NCBI GenBank assembly: GCA_029204225.1
Contig: MU832138.1
Coordinates: 21,275-85,274 of the forward strand
DNA length: 64,000 bases
Direction: 5' to 3'
From: Diphasiastrum complanatum
Taxonomy: Eukaryota > Streptophyta > Lycopodiopsida > Lycopodiales > Lycopodiaceae
Shown: positions 22,371 through 33,300 of the stretch, piece by piece
Numbering within the stretch: the first letter of the stretch is position 1
How the letters are laid out: the number at the start of each line of letters is the position of its first letter
Made by a program: the position numbers and the translations under genes
The notes under the pieces: model-generated
Told to the model about the DNA's origin: nothing
Seen by the model: the letters and a program-made list of their open reading frames with translations, nothing else
The model's database searches: none

Positions 22371-22537
22371 ACCTTCAAACCTAGATCCAAGCACATTCAA
22401 GCATCAATGGATGAAGAGAATTATAACTTGTCATGCAAAGATTCGTTCCCATGAGAGCGATAGCATAGTTTAGATTCACACACATGCTGATGATTTGAGA
22501 ATTAACACTATGATCCACTAACACTATCCATCCAAAG

Positions 22538-22649
<112 letters not shown>

Positions 22650-22856
22650 GTACAATAAGAAAAATTCCAACAACTAGCAAATTCAAACAATATCAAAATC
22701 AAAATAAAACATGAGATAGGAAGCAAGAAAGAAGAGCAAGGACATCCAATTTCAATTTGATAGAGGTTCCACCTGCTTTATTGAAATAAATATGTAAAAT
22801 GAATCACAAAGTACCAATATATATAGTGGATTGTAGGGGTTTGGCCTCAAATCCTA

Positions 22857-23590
22857 TTGTCCAATTTCCACCTCCCTTATTATTTGAATTTGAAATTTGG
22901 AAGGAACTCTTTTTTATTCAGTAACTTGACTATTAAGCCTATCAAAATTGTAGAAATAATAAGAAGGAAGAGCTTATCATCATTAAATACCAAGACAATT
23001 GCCTTGTATTCAAATAAGCAACAATTCCAGAGAAAGAAGAATCTGAAGGACAAGAAGACAAAGCTGAGCAAACTTATTTGAACTAGCAACAACAACATGA
23101 TTGACAACAACAAAAGCCCAAGACCAAACTCTTCAGCAAGTACTACAAGAGAACCAATAATGACATCAAGGACTGTCGACTTCTCAAGCACAATGAAGTG
23201 AAGAAGAAGAAGATGTAGCAGCAAGAAGGAAGTTTTGATTCTGCCAAAAACTCCCATGAAGATCCGATGCTATTAATGGTACAAGATCAACGAGGTAGAA
23301 ATACCCAACAATGGTATCTCGATTTAGGTGCTTCTCAACACATGACTCCGTGCAAGTACCTCTTCGAAGAGCTCAAAACATTAGATTTGTAGTACATATA
23401 TTTTGGAGAATCAAGTTCACACAAGATCAAAGGCCAAGGATCTATCTGCCTTCAATTCCAGATGGTATTTCTAGATTATTTGATGGTATACTTTATGTAC
23501 CCAAATTGACAAAGAATTTATTGTCTATCAGCAAGATCATAGATCAAGGCTATAGAGCTCGCACCAGTACTATGCATCACTGTCAGGCAC
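22857..23590 (+). pseudogene. Copia nucleocapsid and protease remnant
   Basis: The plus strand shows Lys/Gln-rich gag tail, a knuckle-like YYKRTNNDIKDC in which the first Cys pair is lost, then QQWYLDLGASQHMT (protease; DSG changed to DLG), then GESSSHKIKGQGSI and MYPN...LLSISKI-type pre-integrase. Many stops. It is the same lineage as elements 1 and 2. Confidence 0.75.
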
Positions 23591-23979
23591 ATGATTCACC
23601 CTTTTGTGATCTGATCATGGTTATTACAATAGCTCAACATATAGATTCTTTGTTCTCTTTACTTACATTAGCATTGTCGAATGCTCTCTAATTCATTTCT
23701 CTCTTTTCTTACCGATACTTGCTCCATCGACTAACATAGAATATTTGATTCTAAGAGCACATGGTTTTGACAAAAGTCTAATTGTTTCACCCTCTACATG
23801 GTTGTCTAAGACACCTACCCAAATATTCTGCCAATCAGAAGAATGATCCTAGTGATAATCAGAATTCTGTAGTTTGATTTGACTATTTACACTAAATCAT
23901 TGTTTCCCTTTGTTTGGTGAGAACTCATACATTCCAGAAGGTGTCAAGTTCAATCGTCTAAGCACTCACCAAGGTGGTA

Positions 23980-24200
23980 TTAGAGCTACAAGCACCAACA
24001 AATCTACCACTATATTAGAGGCTGTTTCACATGATGATGCTAACTAATGGAAAGCTGCGATGGACAAAGAATACAATTATCTCATGAAGAACAACACTTG
24101 GACAATCATGGAGCTACCTAATTATTGAAATCCAGTTTCATGAAAATGGTTCTTCAAAGTGAAAGCTCGCGTCTAATCCATCCTGGAAGTCTGAATAAAA
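23980..24200 (+). pseudogene. Copia RT N-terminal fragment
   Basis: WKAAMDKEYNYLMKNNTW followed by a KWFFKVKA-like word is the start of copia RT (compare REAMDREYSSLIKNQTW in element 2). Integrase between it and the protease at 23590 is deleted. RT ends within 70 codons. Confidence 0.7.
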
Positions 24201-24469
24201 ACTAGATGATGAGCATATGTTCGGTGGGCTGTACTTGTACTTGACCTTTCAAACGTTTAAAACAATCGATATAGTCTCGTACACATTCATCTTTTGTCAT
24301 CTTGATATTACTCAATTTGACAAAAGGACTCTCTATCAAAAGAAAGAACGTAAAAACTTGATAAAGGACTCTTTCAAATTTGACCAGTCTGTCTTATCTT
24401 CACAATCGAGGTTAAAAAACTAGTCACATACTTTAGCGATCATGGTCATGGAAAACAATTGGACCATTG

Positions 24470-24569
24470 CATCGTTAGATGTTTTGCCATAAACGTCGCA
24501 CGCATTCTCAAAGATTTGCAAGAATCTCTGAGAATGCATGCGACGTTTATGGCAAAACATCTAACGATG
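24470..24569. repeat. Fold-back: 47-bp arms with a 6-nt loop
   Basis: Arm 1 is 24470-24516, loop TGCAAG is 24517-24522, arm 2 is 24523-24569. The arms are reverse complements except at two positions. Read from the minus strand, both exceptions are G-T pairs, so a minus-strand transcript would form an uninterrupted 47-bp stem with two G-U pairs. No homologous copy is in the window. Confidence 0.93.
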
Positions 24570-25034
24570 GGTAGATCTAGTTTCGGCATTCGTTTTTCAA
24601 GATGAGCACCATGGGTAGCAAAAGCTCCATTTAGATGTGTTCTGGCCCGCGAGGATTCAACACCGTGAAAATGGGCTCGGGCTCTTGAAGACTCGACTCT
24701 ATCAGGTTCTCGGCTCTCAAATGGGTTTGTGGATGGCTCGTGTATGTGGGACTTCATTTGGGAGAACCGATGACGTCTGATTTCTTCCAATTTGGGGGAC
24801 ACCATGTCATATGGATATTCCTACAATATGGGGATCAATATGGTGTTCCATTGGGTAAGATCGTATGTTTTGTGTTTTGTATGTTTATTGTTGCTATTTG
24901 GGTTTTGGGTTTTTTTTTAATTTTTTTGAACTCTGGCTAGTTGGTAAGGTCAGGATCTAGGTAATATGTCGATTAGCTATTAGGTAATGGGTGTGCTAGG
25001 AGTATCGGTAATGGGGGTGTTATAGGGGTATGGG
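24570..25034. other. Stretch without recognisable gene
   Basis: More GC-rich than its surroundings at 24640-24730, with an imperfect repeat of about 36 bp. No domain is seen on either strand. 24900-25034 has repeated GGTAATGGG/GGGTATGGG words. Confidence 0.4.
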
Positions 25035-25961
25035 TGATGGGGCAAGGGAGTGCAAAGAACGGAACGGAGAAGAGCGCACGAATATTGCGGAACGGCTCTC
25101 CCATTACAATCAACTGCTAGATGCAAAAATAGTCTAATAGAAAGCTTATGCTAAATATGATCATAGCCTTAAGTGCCCTAGTTGCCCAACAAGATCTTGA
25201 AAATTAGTTTATACCCACAAAAATGAAAGTACAGTCCATCTAAGAGATTAGAAATGGTTTGTGTGTGGTATTATTGGAAATCAGATTCAATATGAAGTTT
25301 AGTTCTAAAATAGATGGAAGAGTAGTATGATATCGCGAGTTCCTCAGGCGTCAAAGACAACCATCATTTGATCAAAAGTGAAGGAGTCATAGACATCCAT
25401 GTTTAGATCAGAGTGAGTAAACAAGCGCGATCAAACAGCGATAAAGTGCATTCAATCACTACAAGCATTCATCTACGTTATACACGGATAGAAAAGTGTG
25501 CTACTGTTATATCACATTGAAGCACAATAAAATAGCAATTACAACCATAATGACGCGTAACTGGGAGGCTCAAATCATACGTCTCATGGACGGAGCATCA
25601 CGTAGAGTGTGCTTGGATGATCCATTTATACAATTCATCCATGTATTAATTATAGTAAATATTTGTCACCTAATTAGGTAAGCCGTTGTACTTGGAAGTA
25701 TTTGGCTTTTGTGGCAACTGTACATAATATATACGGTCAACAAATCAAGGAATGTTGATGCGGATGACGACGTCACAAATTCTCTCACTTCACAAATTTT
25801 GGAAAGTGTCTGGAATGTTCCTCATTGAAAATAGATGACTGTCGAGTTTTCTCTCTCTTCAGGATTTTGCAAAAAAACCGACATTGCTCTTAAAAGAAGT
25901 TAACTTTTTCAAAATAGTTGAAAAGAAGAAGTTTAAGACAAGTGTCGCTTTTTGGAAAAAG
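25035..25961 (-). repeat. LTR of the element-1 family, 3' part (outermost layer of the nest)
   Basis: The inverse of 3592-4549, down to the shared end GCCCCATCA at 25035. Beyond it there is no primer site, so this is a 3' or solitary LTR. Its other part is 35905-36230. Removing everything between 25962 and 35909 restores a continuous LTR that agrees with 3580-3600. Confidence 0.88.
25957..25961 (+). repeat. Target-site duplication AAAAG of element B, left copy
   Basis: AAAAG abuts the LTR end of element B at 25962; the other copy is 35905-35909. Confidence 0.88.
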
Positions 25962-26100
25962 TGTCGCAAAAGCTTTTTCTTGTTTTGTGTTTGTCCTCTC
26001 TTCTGATTTGCGAACAATTTTCTTATCATGCGGAAGCTCTTACGGGATCCCAAACACTCGACTACGCATCACATAACATATTTTATTCTAGCAATGAAGA
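25962..26100 (-). repeat. 3' LTR of element B, last 134 bp plus one GAAGA
   Basis: Terminal part of the element B LTR, ending CTTTTGCGACA in minus orientation. It is separated from the rest by element A. Confidence 0.8.
26096..26100 (+). repeat. Target-site duplication GAAGA of element A, left copy
   Basis: GAAGA directly before the LTR start; the second copy is 32259-32263. Confidence 0.95.
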
Positions 26101-26782
26101 TGTTAAAAATTCACAATTCTAGCTTGACTAGTTTTGGTCATATGACTTGTAAATAGTTAGATGGTCATGATGTGGCTTGTCACACGTGCCAAATAGCATA
26201 GGATTCCATTCATAAGGATGTTCTCAAGTAGACCTAAGTGTTAGAACCTTTGGAATGAGTCCAAATTATGCTTAGATACAAGGGAGAAAAAATAGGAGCT
26301 ATTTTTGGTAATTTTTGCATTGTTGAGGGATCTCCAAGATTCCAACCCTAACTTGGTAGGGATGAAAGATCCACCAAAATTAGCATTAGGGATAGGTTTA
26401 GGGCTACTCATACCTGCCCAAAACCGTGATGGATCATGTATATATAGGTGATGATATCTCACCAAAATCAATCAAGCAATTTCATGTTTTTTCTCTCATA
26501 ATGGTGCAATTGCTCTCTATGTTCATAATTGTTTGAGTACTTGTGATTACTAATGATTATAGGATTGAATGTAGGTCTGGTGTACAGTAGTCAGACTGTG
26601 GGAGGCCGTACTTTCACACGTGTGAAGCCTTCTTCAAGGATTTGGGCCATTTAGTGAGGTTCAAGCATAGATTTTTGATGGATTTTGATGGTTCAACTTG
26701 TGCTAATCTTATGAAATCATAATCTATTGTTTCCCTCATCATTTCAAGTGTTTTAGGATCCTTATTTGCTGTAATTTTTACA
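26101..26782 (+). repeat. 5' LTR of element A
   Basis: Starts TGTTAAAAATTC and ends AATTTTTACA. It contains a TATA box near its middle and an ACACGTGTGAAG palindrome after the expected RNA start. Confidence 0.98.
26439..26449 (+). promoter_or_regulatory. TATA box of element A LTR
   Basis: GTATATATAGG at position 339 of the LTR, the only strong TATA in it. The copy in the 3' LTR is at about 31915-31925. Confidence 0.8.
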
Positions 26783-26795
26783 TGGTATCAGAGCC
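26783..26795 (+). promoter_or_regulatory. Primer binding site of element A
   Basis: TGGTATCAGAGCC directly after the LTR, complementary to the 3' end of initiator tRNA-Met. Confidence 0.97.
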
Positions 26796-27593
26796 TAAAG
26801 GCTGAAATGAGCTAAATCCTTGGTTTGCATTCAATTTGATCACAATTTTTGATCTAAATCTTGTGTAGATTGGATCTTAGCATCTAGTATTGATTCTAGA
26901 ACTCAAAGTGAGTCAAATACATTGGAGATTGGTGTTGTGTGACTTCATTTGCAGGTGTTTAGGTGTCTAAAACCAGAGGCAAAGTTGAATTCAATTCACA
27001 TTACCAAGATAGCAAGTTTTGCTTGCTCCAAGCATTGATTTCTAAGCGAGTTTTGGAGGTGATTTCATAGAGAAGGCTTTCTAGCATTCAAGGAGAGGGA
27101 AGATCAGAGTTTTGGGGACTCTTCAAGGCTGTTCTAAGGTGTAGTAGGCACCTCCTAATGTGATTTAGGTTCAGTCCAACCATTGCTTGACTTATGCACC
27201 AAATTAGATCAATTTTTCATCAATTTTGATCATTTTTTGCTTGTGATTGGATAGTAGATTGTGTTGCATCCTCATTAAGTTCCATTTAGATCTTTTACAA
27301 GTGATTTTGGAAGTATATTAGGTTGCTTAAATTCACTCTTGATCAGATCATTTGGAAGCTTTAATGTTCTTTATAGAAAGAGGGGCAATTCTACTAGTAT
27401 TGTCTACTTCAATCAAGCAAGTGCATTGTTTCTAGTATTCTATGATTTGATTTTGTTAGAGATCATTCTTAGATCTTTATAGGAAGTCTATTACTGATCT
27501 TTTCAGGTCCCTAAGAAGTGGGATAAGGTAGACCTTCAATCAAATCAATAGAAGTAACCTTCATTTGTGTCAAGTCCTTGATTAGGAGACTAG
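26796..27593 (+). other. Leader of element A, non-coding
   Basis: About 800 bp between primer site and gag start with no long frame. It would hold dimerisation and packaging signals in a typical element, but none can be pinpointed here. Confidence 0.7.
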
Positions 27594-30500
27594 ATGGCAT
27601 CTATAAATGCATATATTTTGGATACTAATGAAAGGCTCAACAAAACTAACTATTTCATATGGAAAGTTAGAATGGAATCTATCATGATCATGCAAGATCT
27701 GATGGAAATTGTAAATGGTAAGGAGGGTGAACCTATTCATCCTCAAGAAAAAGCCAAATACATCAAGAGGTGCAATGTTGCACTACATTGCATAAAAATG
27801 AATGTTGCAAATGAACTCTTAAGAGAGGTAGGAGATTGCACTTCAGCTCAAGATGCTTGGGAGACTTTGCAAAAGGTCTATGAATCCAAGAACCAAACTA
27901 GAATGTTAGCTTTGAAGAATCAAATCTATAGAAGCTATCAAAAGAAAGGAGAGAGTGCACATACTTTTGTCCTAAGAGTAAAAGAATTGAACAAAGAGCT
28001 AGCCTTTATAGGTGAACCTATCAAGGATGAAGAGTTTGTTCAACTCATATTGAATGGACTAAGCTTTGAATTTGACAATTTGGTTCAGGGATATGCAATT
28101 ATGGGTAAGCTACCCATACTTGAAGAACTCCAAGGCACACTCATGGCCGAGGAATCAAGAAGGAGCCAAATGCAAGAGAGGATGGATAGGCTTTCCATCC
28201 AAGGTGGAGATGACCAAGCTCTCTTCACCAAAGGCAAAGGCAAGTCCAAAGGCAAAGGATCAACATTCAAGAAGTCTACAAAGCTTGAGGATCAAGAAGG
28301 ACCCCCAAAGGCATCTCCATCAACCACCAAAGTCAAGAAGGACAAATCAAAGGTGAAGTGCTACTATTGTAGCAAGATGGGGCATTATGCCTCGGAATGC
28401 TTCAAGAGGAAGCAAGATCAAAGCCAAGCCAACATGAGCAAAGAGGAGGAGGAGGAGAGTTCACATGAGGACTCTCTCATGATGTCCATATTTTCTTCAA
28501 CAAGCTTCAAAGGAGAAGATCCTTGGTGGATTGACTCGGGTGCTAGTTCACACATGACTAGTAAAAGGGAGTTTTTCTCTTCTCTCTTATCTTATGATGG
28601 ACCTATAAAGTCTATCTATACAACAAATGATGAAGCTTGTAAGATTGAAGGAGTTGGTAGCATTCCCCTTTGCTTAGGATCTTCCAAAAAGATCAACATA
28701 GAAGGTGTTTTGTACATTCCTACAATAACAAAGAATCTACTAAGTGTTGGCCAAATGGTAGACAATGGTTTCAATGTTGACTTTGCTTCAAATGAATGTT
28801 TCATCAAGAAGAAGGGTAAGATAGTGGCTAAGGGCACTAGACTTGGCAAAATTTATAAGCTGGATGCATTTGTGGATACTAATGTTGTCATGTTGGCCGA
28901 GAAGAGCAAGATATCTACCTTTACTTTATGGCACAAAAGACTTGGACATGTCAACTCGGGTTCCATGGAGGCTATGATCAAGGAGGAGTATGCTTTAGGC
29001 CTACCAAGGTCTATTGGGAAGGAAGACAAGGTTTGTGAAGCTTGTGCCTTATCCAAGGCACATAAGAAGGTGTTTCCTAACTCCATCACAAAGTCATCTC
29101 ATCCTCTTGAACTCATACACTCGGATGTGCACATTGCTAGCACCAAATCTAATGGAGGTTCATCCATGTTTTTAACCTTCATTGATGACTACTCAAGATA
29201 TTGTTGGGTGTTCTTACTTTCCTTCAAGTCTCAAGTATTTGATACTTTTGTAAAGTTCAAGTTGTTTGTGGAAAAGCATCATAATCATAGCATCAAGATT
29301 CTTAGAAGTGACAATGGTGGAGAATTCATCTCCAATGAGTTTAAGGCCTTTTGTGAGGAGGAAGGGATCAAGAAAGAGACTTCTTGTCCTTACACTCCTC
29401 AACAAAATGGAGTTGCTGAAAGAAGGAATAGAATATTATGTGAATGTTCTAAGGCTTTAAGATTAGATGCTTGTTTGCCCAAATCCTTTTGGGGTGAGTC
29501 TCTTGTATGTGCAAACTACTTGATGAATAGGGTGTCTTGCAAAGCAATTGAAGGCAAAACTCCATATGAGATGTTGTATGGAAAGAAACCCAATCTTAAT
29601 CACTTGAAAGTTTTTGGGTGTATATGTTATGTGCATGTGCCATTGGAAACAAGAACCAAGGAGGATCCATCTTCCACAAGAGGGATCATGCTTGGATATG
29701 CAAGCTCAAGCAAGGGCTACAAAGTCTATCTCCCATTCTTGAACAAATTTGTTGTTTCAAGGGATGTCATCTTTGATGAACATCATATGCATATGCTTGA
29801 AGAAGGCTCAAGTGCTCCAACAATCAAGAAGAAGATGGCCGAGGAGCAAGATCTTGGTTTTGAGGAGGAGCTCATGGAGGAGCAAGCACCAAACCCACCT
29901 ATCACACCAAGGAGATCTTCAAGGGCAAAAGTGGAGCCATCAAGGCTCACATATCAAGGCAAAGGACAGCAAGTTGAGGGTATATCATCCACTTCTTATG
30001 CTTTATTCAGTTTTGAAGAACCGTCTAATGTTGAAGATGCATTGAACTCCAAAGAATGGTATAAAGCTATGTTGGATGAGTATGATGCCTTGATTGAGAA
30101 TGAAACTTGGTTGCTTGTTGAGAGACCTCAAAGGAATGTAATAGGATGCAAGTGGGTCTTCAAGCTTAAGTTGAATGCAAATGGGAGTGTTAACAAACAT
30201 AAAGCAAGATTAGTTGCAAAAGGTTATGCTCAAGAGAGAGGGATAGACTATGAGGAAACTTTTGCACCCGTGGCCAAGATGGTCACAATAAGACTAATCA
30301 TTGCACTTGCATCACATTTTGGATGGATTCTATGTCAAATGGATGTCTCTAATGCTTTCTTGAATGGTTTTTTGGAAGAGGATATCTATATGGAGCAGCC
30401 ACAAGGGTTCATCAAGCATGGAATGGAGAACAAAGTATGCCATCTCCAAAGAAGCATCTATGGCTTGAAGCAAGCCTCGAGATCTTGGAATTCAAGACTA

Positions 30501-31562
30501 CATTGCTATCTTATTTCACTTTCTTTTGTTCAAAGTGAATATGATCCCACTCTTTACATTAAGTTTGATGATGTTGGTATTGTACTTTTACTCATTTATG
30601 TAGATGACATCATCATTAGTGGAAATAGTGTTGATGGTATTGAAAAAATCAAGATAGATCTATCCTTAGAGTTCAAGATGGTAGATCTAGGGTGTCTTCA
30701 CTTCATCTTAGGCATAGAAGTACTTAGAGGGTCTGATTTTATCTTTATAAGTCAAGTAAACTATGCTCAAAGTCTTTTGAAGAAGTTTAAGATGGAAGTA
30801 TGCAAAAGTGTTGACACACCAATGGAGCAAGATGTAAAAGTGCCAAATGAAGATGATGAAAGATCCTTCATGGACATCACTTTGTTTAGGCAACTTATAG
30901 GTTCCTTAATGTGGATCACTATAACTAGACCAGATCTTAGCTTTAGTGTATGTAGGTTGAGCCAATCCATGCAAAAGCCATTGAATATCCATTGGAAAAA
31001 GGCTAAGAGGATTCTAAGATACATCTCGGGTACATTGGATTTTGGGATTCTATATAGAGGAGATGTGATTAACCTTCATGCATTTGGTGATTCAGATTTT
31101 GCAGGGGACAAGAGGGATAGGAAATCAACAAGTGCCTATTCAACTTTCATAGGAGAAGGTGTGGTTTCATGGCTTTCAAAAAAGCAAGAAACTATATCTC
31201 TATCTTCAACCGAGGCCGAGTACAAAGCTTTGACAACCACTACAAAGGAGGTACTTTGGATCAAGAGATTATTGGTGGAACTAAAGATCATGGATTCAGA
31301 GGAGGCACCAATCATCTACAATGACAATATATCAGCCCAACACCTTGCATCTAACCCAATCTTCCATGCAAGATCTAAGCACATTGAGATATGCCATCAC
31401 TTTGTGAGAAAAATGGTGCAAGCCAAGGAGATTGCTTTGGAGCATGTTCCAAGCAATGAATGTGTAGCTGATCTACTTACTAAACCACTTCAAAAGACAC
31501 CTTTTATGAAGTTCAGATCATCACTTGGAGTGATTAGTAAAGCAATGATTGAACCAAGCTAG
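27594..31562 (+). CDS. Gag-pol polyprotein of copia element A (1322 aa)
   Basis: A single frame encodes every protein needed for retrotransposition. Capsid (UBN2-like gag) occupies about residues 1-200, opening MASINAYILDTNERLNKTNY. The nucleocapsid knuckle is C256-C259-H264-C269 (CYYCSKMGHYASEC). Protease has the catalytic DSGA at D314. The HHCC integrase zinc domain (LWHKRLGHVN, then CEACALSKAH) precedes the core with D511, D573 and E609, an exact DD35E spacing. A Ser/Pro-rich linker leads to RT, with YVDD at residues 1002-1005 and YGLKQASRSWN upstream. RNase H follows with GDSDFAGD, SSTEAEYKAL and ARSKHIEICHH, and a tail ending ADLLTKPLQ. No stop, frameshift or missing catalytic residue is seen. 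The start ATG aligns with the MASIN start of a related copy at 62467. It is transcribed from the LTR; the ratio of Gag to Pol is not explained by any visible shift site. Confidence 0.97.
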   Translation: MASINAYILDTNERLNKTNYFIWKVRMESIMIMQDLMEIVNGKEGEPIHPQEKAKYIKRCNVALHCIKMNVANELLREVGDCTSAQDAWETLQKVYESKNQTRMLALKNQIYRSYQKKGESAHTFVLRVKELNKELAFIGEPIKDEEFVQLILNGLSFEFDNLVQGYAIMGKLPILEELQGTLMAEESRRSQMQERMDRLSIQGGDDQALFTKGKGKSKGKGSTFKKSTKLEDQEGPPKASPSTTKVKKDKSKVKCYYCSKMGHYASECFKRKQDQSQANMSKEEEEESSHEDSLMMSIFSSTSFKGEDPWWIDSGASSHMTSKREFFSSLLSYDGPIKSIYTTNDEACKIEGVGSIPLCLGSSKKINIEGVLYIPTITKNLLSVGQMVDNGFNVDFASNECFIKKKGKIVAKGTRLGKIYKLDAFVDTNVVMLAEKSKISTFTLWHKRLGHVNSGSMEAMIKEEYALGLPRSIGKEDKVCEACALSKAHKKVFPNSITKSSHPLELIHSDVHIASTKSNGGSSMFLTFIDDYSRYCWVFLLSFKSQVFDTFVKFKLFVEKHHNHSIKILRSDNGGEFISNEFKAFCEEEGIKKETSCPYTPQQNGVAERRNRILCECSKALRLDACLPKSFWGESLVCANYLMNRVSCKAIEGKTPYEMLYGKKPNLNHLKVFGCICYVHVPLETRTKEDPSSTRGIMLGYASSSKGYKVYLPFLNKFVVSRDVIFDEHHMHMLEEGSSAPTIKKKMAEEQDLGFEEELMEEQAPNPPITPRRSSRAKVEPSRLTYQGKGQQVEGISSTSYALFSFEEPSNVEDALNSKEWYKAMLDEYDALIENETWLLVERPQRNVIGCKWVFKLKLNANGSVNKHKARLVAKGYAQERGIDYEETFAPVAKMVTIRLIIALASHFGWILCQMDVSNAFLNGFLEEDIYMEQPQGFIKHGMENKVCHLQRSIYGLKQASRSWNSRLHCYLISLSFVQSEYDPTLYIKFDDVGIVLLLIYVDDIIISGNSVDGIEKIKIDLSLEFKMVDLGCLHFILGIEVLRGSDFIFISQVNYAQSLLKKFKMEVCKSVDTPMEQDVKVPNEDDERSFMDITLFRQLIGSLMWITITRPDLSFSVCRLSQSMQKPLNIHWKKAKRILRYISGTLDFGILYRGDVINLHAFGDSDFAGDKRDRKSTSAYSTFIGEGVVSWLSKKQETISLSSTEAEYKALTTTTKEVLWIKRLLVELKIMDSEEAPIIYNDNISAQHLASNPIFHARSKHIEICHHFVRKMVQAKEIALEHVPSNECVADLLTKPLQKTPFMKFRSSLGVISKAMIEPS

Positions 31563-31565
31563 ATA

Positions 31566-31576
31566 GTGAGGAGGAG
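31566..31576 (+). promoter_or_regulatory. Polypurine tract of element A
   Basis: GTGAGGAGGAG directly before the 3' LTR, the primer for plus-strand cDNA. Confidence 0.9.
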
Positions 31577-32258
31577 TGTTAAAAATTCACAATTCTAGCT
31601 TGACTAGTTTTGGTCATATGACTTGTAAATAGTTAGATGGTCATGATGTGGCTTGTCACACGTGCCAAATAGCATAGGATTCCATTCATAAGGATGTTCT
31701 CAAGTAGACCTAAGTGTTAGAACCTTTGGAATGAGTCCAAATTATGCTTAGATACAAGGGAGAAAAAATAGGAGCTATTTTTGGTAATTTTTGCATTGTT
31801 GAGGGATCTCCAAGATTCCAACCCTAACTTGGTAGGGATGAAAGATCCACCAAAATTAGCATTAGGGATAGGTTTAGGGCTACTCATACCTGCCCAAAAC
31901 CGTGATGGATCATGTATATATAGGTGATGATATCTCACCAAAATCAATCAAGCAATTTCATGTTTTTTCTCTCATAATGGTGCAATTGCTCTCTATGTTC
32001 ATAATTGTTTGAGTACTTGTGATTACTAATGATTATAGGATTGAATGTAGGTCTGGTGTACAGTACTCAGACTGTGGGAGGCCGTACTTTCACACGTGTG
32101 AAGCCTTCTTCAAGGATTTGGGCCATTTAGTGAGGTTCAAGCATAGATTTTTGATGGATTTTGATGGTTCAACTTGTGCTAATCTTATGAAATCATAATC
32201 TATTGTTTCCCTCATCATTTCAAGTGTTTTAGGATCCTTATTTGTTGTAATTTTTACA
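31577..32258 (+). repeat. 3' LTR of element A
   Basis: Same length as the 5' LTR with two substitutions; ends AATTTTTACA before GAAGA. Confidence 0.98.
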
Positions 32259-32263
32259 GAAGA
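32259..32263 (+). repeat. Target-site duplication GAAGA of element A, right copy
   Basis: Matches 26096-26100. Confidence 0.95.
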
Positions 32264-32877
32264 GACACAACACAAGGCCAAGATATACACAAAATAGAGC
32301 GACTGTAATGTCAGTTTGGTTTTAGAGCGAGATCATCAGTGTCTCGCTCCTTGGCGGATTGACTCTCTGCTCTTTCGTTGTGTTCTGCTTGTTGGCAGAC
32401 TTTCATGCACAACTATGGTATTTTTGCTTTCTTACTCTATTCGCTACATCTCTCTCTCTGTTTCTTATAGATCTCTGTATTCACTATTTTTTTTTTCTTG
32501 GTTATGATCCAGAGAAGATCGTTTATATTTCCATTGTGTTGAGTTTACAAGATAACTAAACGTAGAATCACAAGACTAGTTAACACTAATCATTGTTGCT
32601 ATTCGTTTCAGTTGGACACGAAGCCCATTGAGCTGCCAACTGGCAGCACAAAGGATTTCTCTTCGTTTGTTTCGTTCTTTTCATTTCTTTTCGTAGTTTT
32701 CGTTCTGTGCCCCTTTTGTGGTTTGCGATCCTGGAGGTGTGTTTACGATTCGCGATTGATTCACGAATCGTTTGTGCTTTGAGTCAAAGAGACGTTGACT
32801 GTCACGAATTGTTCTCGTTTGACCTTCGTGTCTTGTTCGTCCCGCGACAAAGTTGCAAGAGTTCACCATTTCTAACA
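32259..32877 (-). repeat. 3' LTR of element B, first 619 bp
   Basis: In minus orientation it starts TGTTAGAAATGGTGAACTC at 32877, directly after a purine tract. The 27-bp stub at 35878-35904 repeats this start with three changes. It carries several TTCGTGA/TCGCGA words. Confidence 0.85.
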
Positions 32878-32886
32878 CTCCCTCTT
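32878..32886 (-). promoter_or_regulatory. Polypurine tract of element B
   Basis: AAGAGGGAG on the minus strand abuts the LTR start. Confidence 0.8.
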
Positions 32887-33300
32887 GAACCTTGCAGCTT
32901 TGTTCGTTCAATCCAATTGTGCCTCTTTGCTTGATAAAGAGTGGCCTGTCGAGCGGTTTCGTGAGGAGATCTGCAATCATACTTTCTGATTCTATGAACT
33001 AGACTTGGAGCTCTCCTTTCGAGATCAAATCTCGAATGTAATGGTACTTCAGAGGAATGTGCTTCATCTTTGAATGGAAGACAGGATCCTGGGACAGATA
33101 GATGGCACTCTGGGAGTCCATCATCATCGTGCTTGGCCCCTCTTGTGGTATACTGATTGCTTCCAACATCATCCACAGCCACACTACCTCATTCGCCACT
33201 TTTGAGGCTGCGACATACTCAGCTTCGCAAGAGGATTGAGCTACCAGGGTTTGCTTTTTGCATATCCAGCTGATTGCAGCTTCGCATGCTATTGTACATC
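32887..33300 (-). pseudogene. Element B RNase H
   Basis: Minus strand: ISWICKKQTLVAQSSCEAEYVA, then EVVWLWMMLEAISIP, DSQSAIYLSQDPVFHSKMKH, KYHYIRDLISKGELQV, a stop, then ADLLTKPLDRPLF. The order and motifs are those of copia RNase H. A frameshift around 33290 separates it from RT, and there is a stop at about 33000. Confidence 0.88.

Larger units (their letters stand above)
26101..32258 (+). mobile_element. Intact Ty1/copia element A
   Basis: 6158 bp, with identical-length LTRs (682 bp), perfect 5-bp target duplications, PBS, one uninterrupted gag-pol frame and a PPT. The LTRs differ only at 26590/32066 (G/C) and 26769/32245 (C/T), that is 2 of 682. Nothing visible prevents it from being autonomous. 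It sits inside the 3' LTR of element B. Confidence 0.98.

Noticed and set aside
22880-23257. 125-codon hydrophobic minus frame resembling a membrane protein
   Set aside because: It is the antisense of a copia nucleocapsid-protease remnant; Leu runs come from Lys/Gln codons on the other strand. The same holds for 5044-5442.
25962-25980. Alternative end of the element B LTR at 25972 with TTTTG duplication
   Set aside because: It would give a non-canonical LTR end. The end at 25962 gives CA, AAAAG on both sides and a correct empty site.
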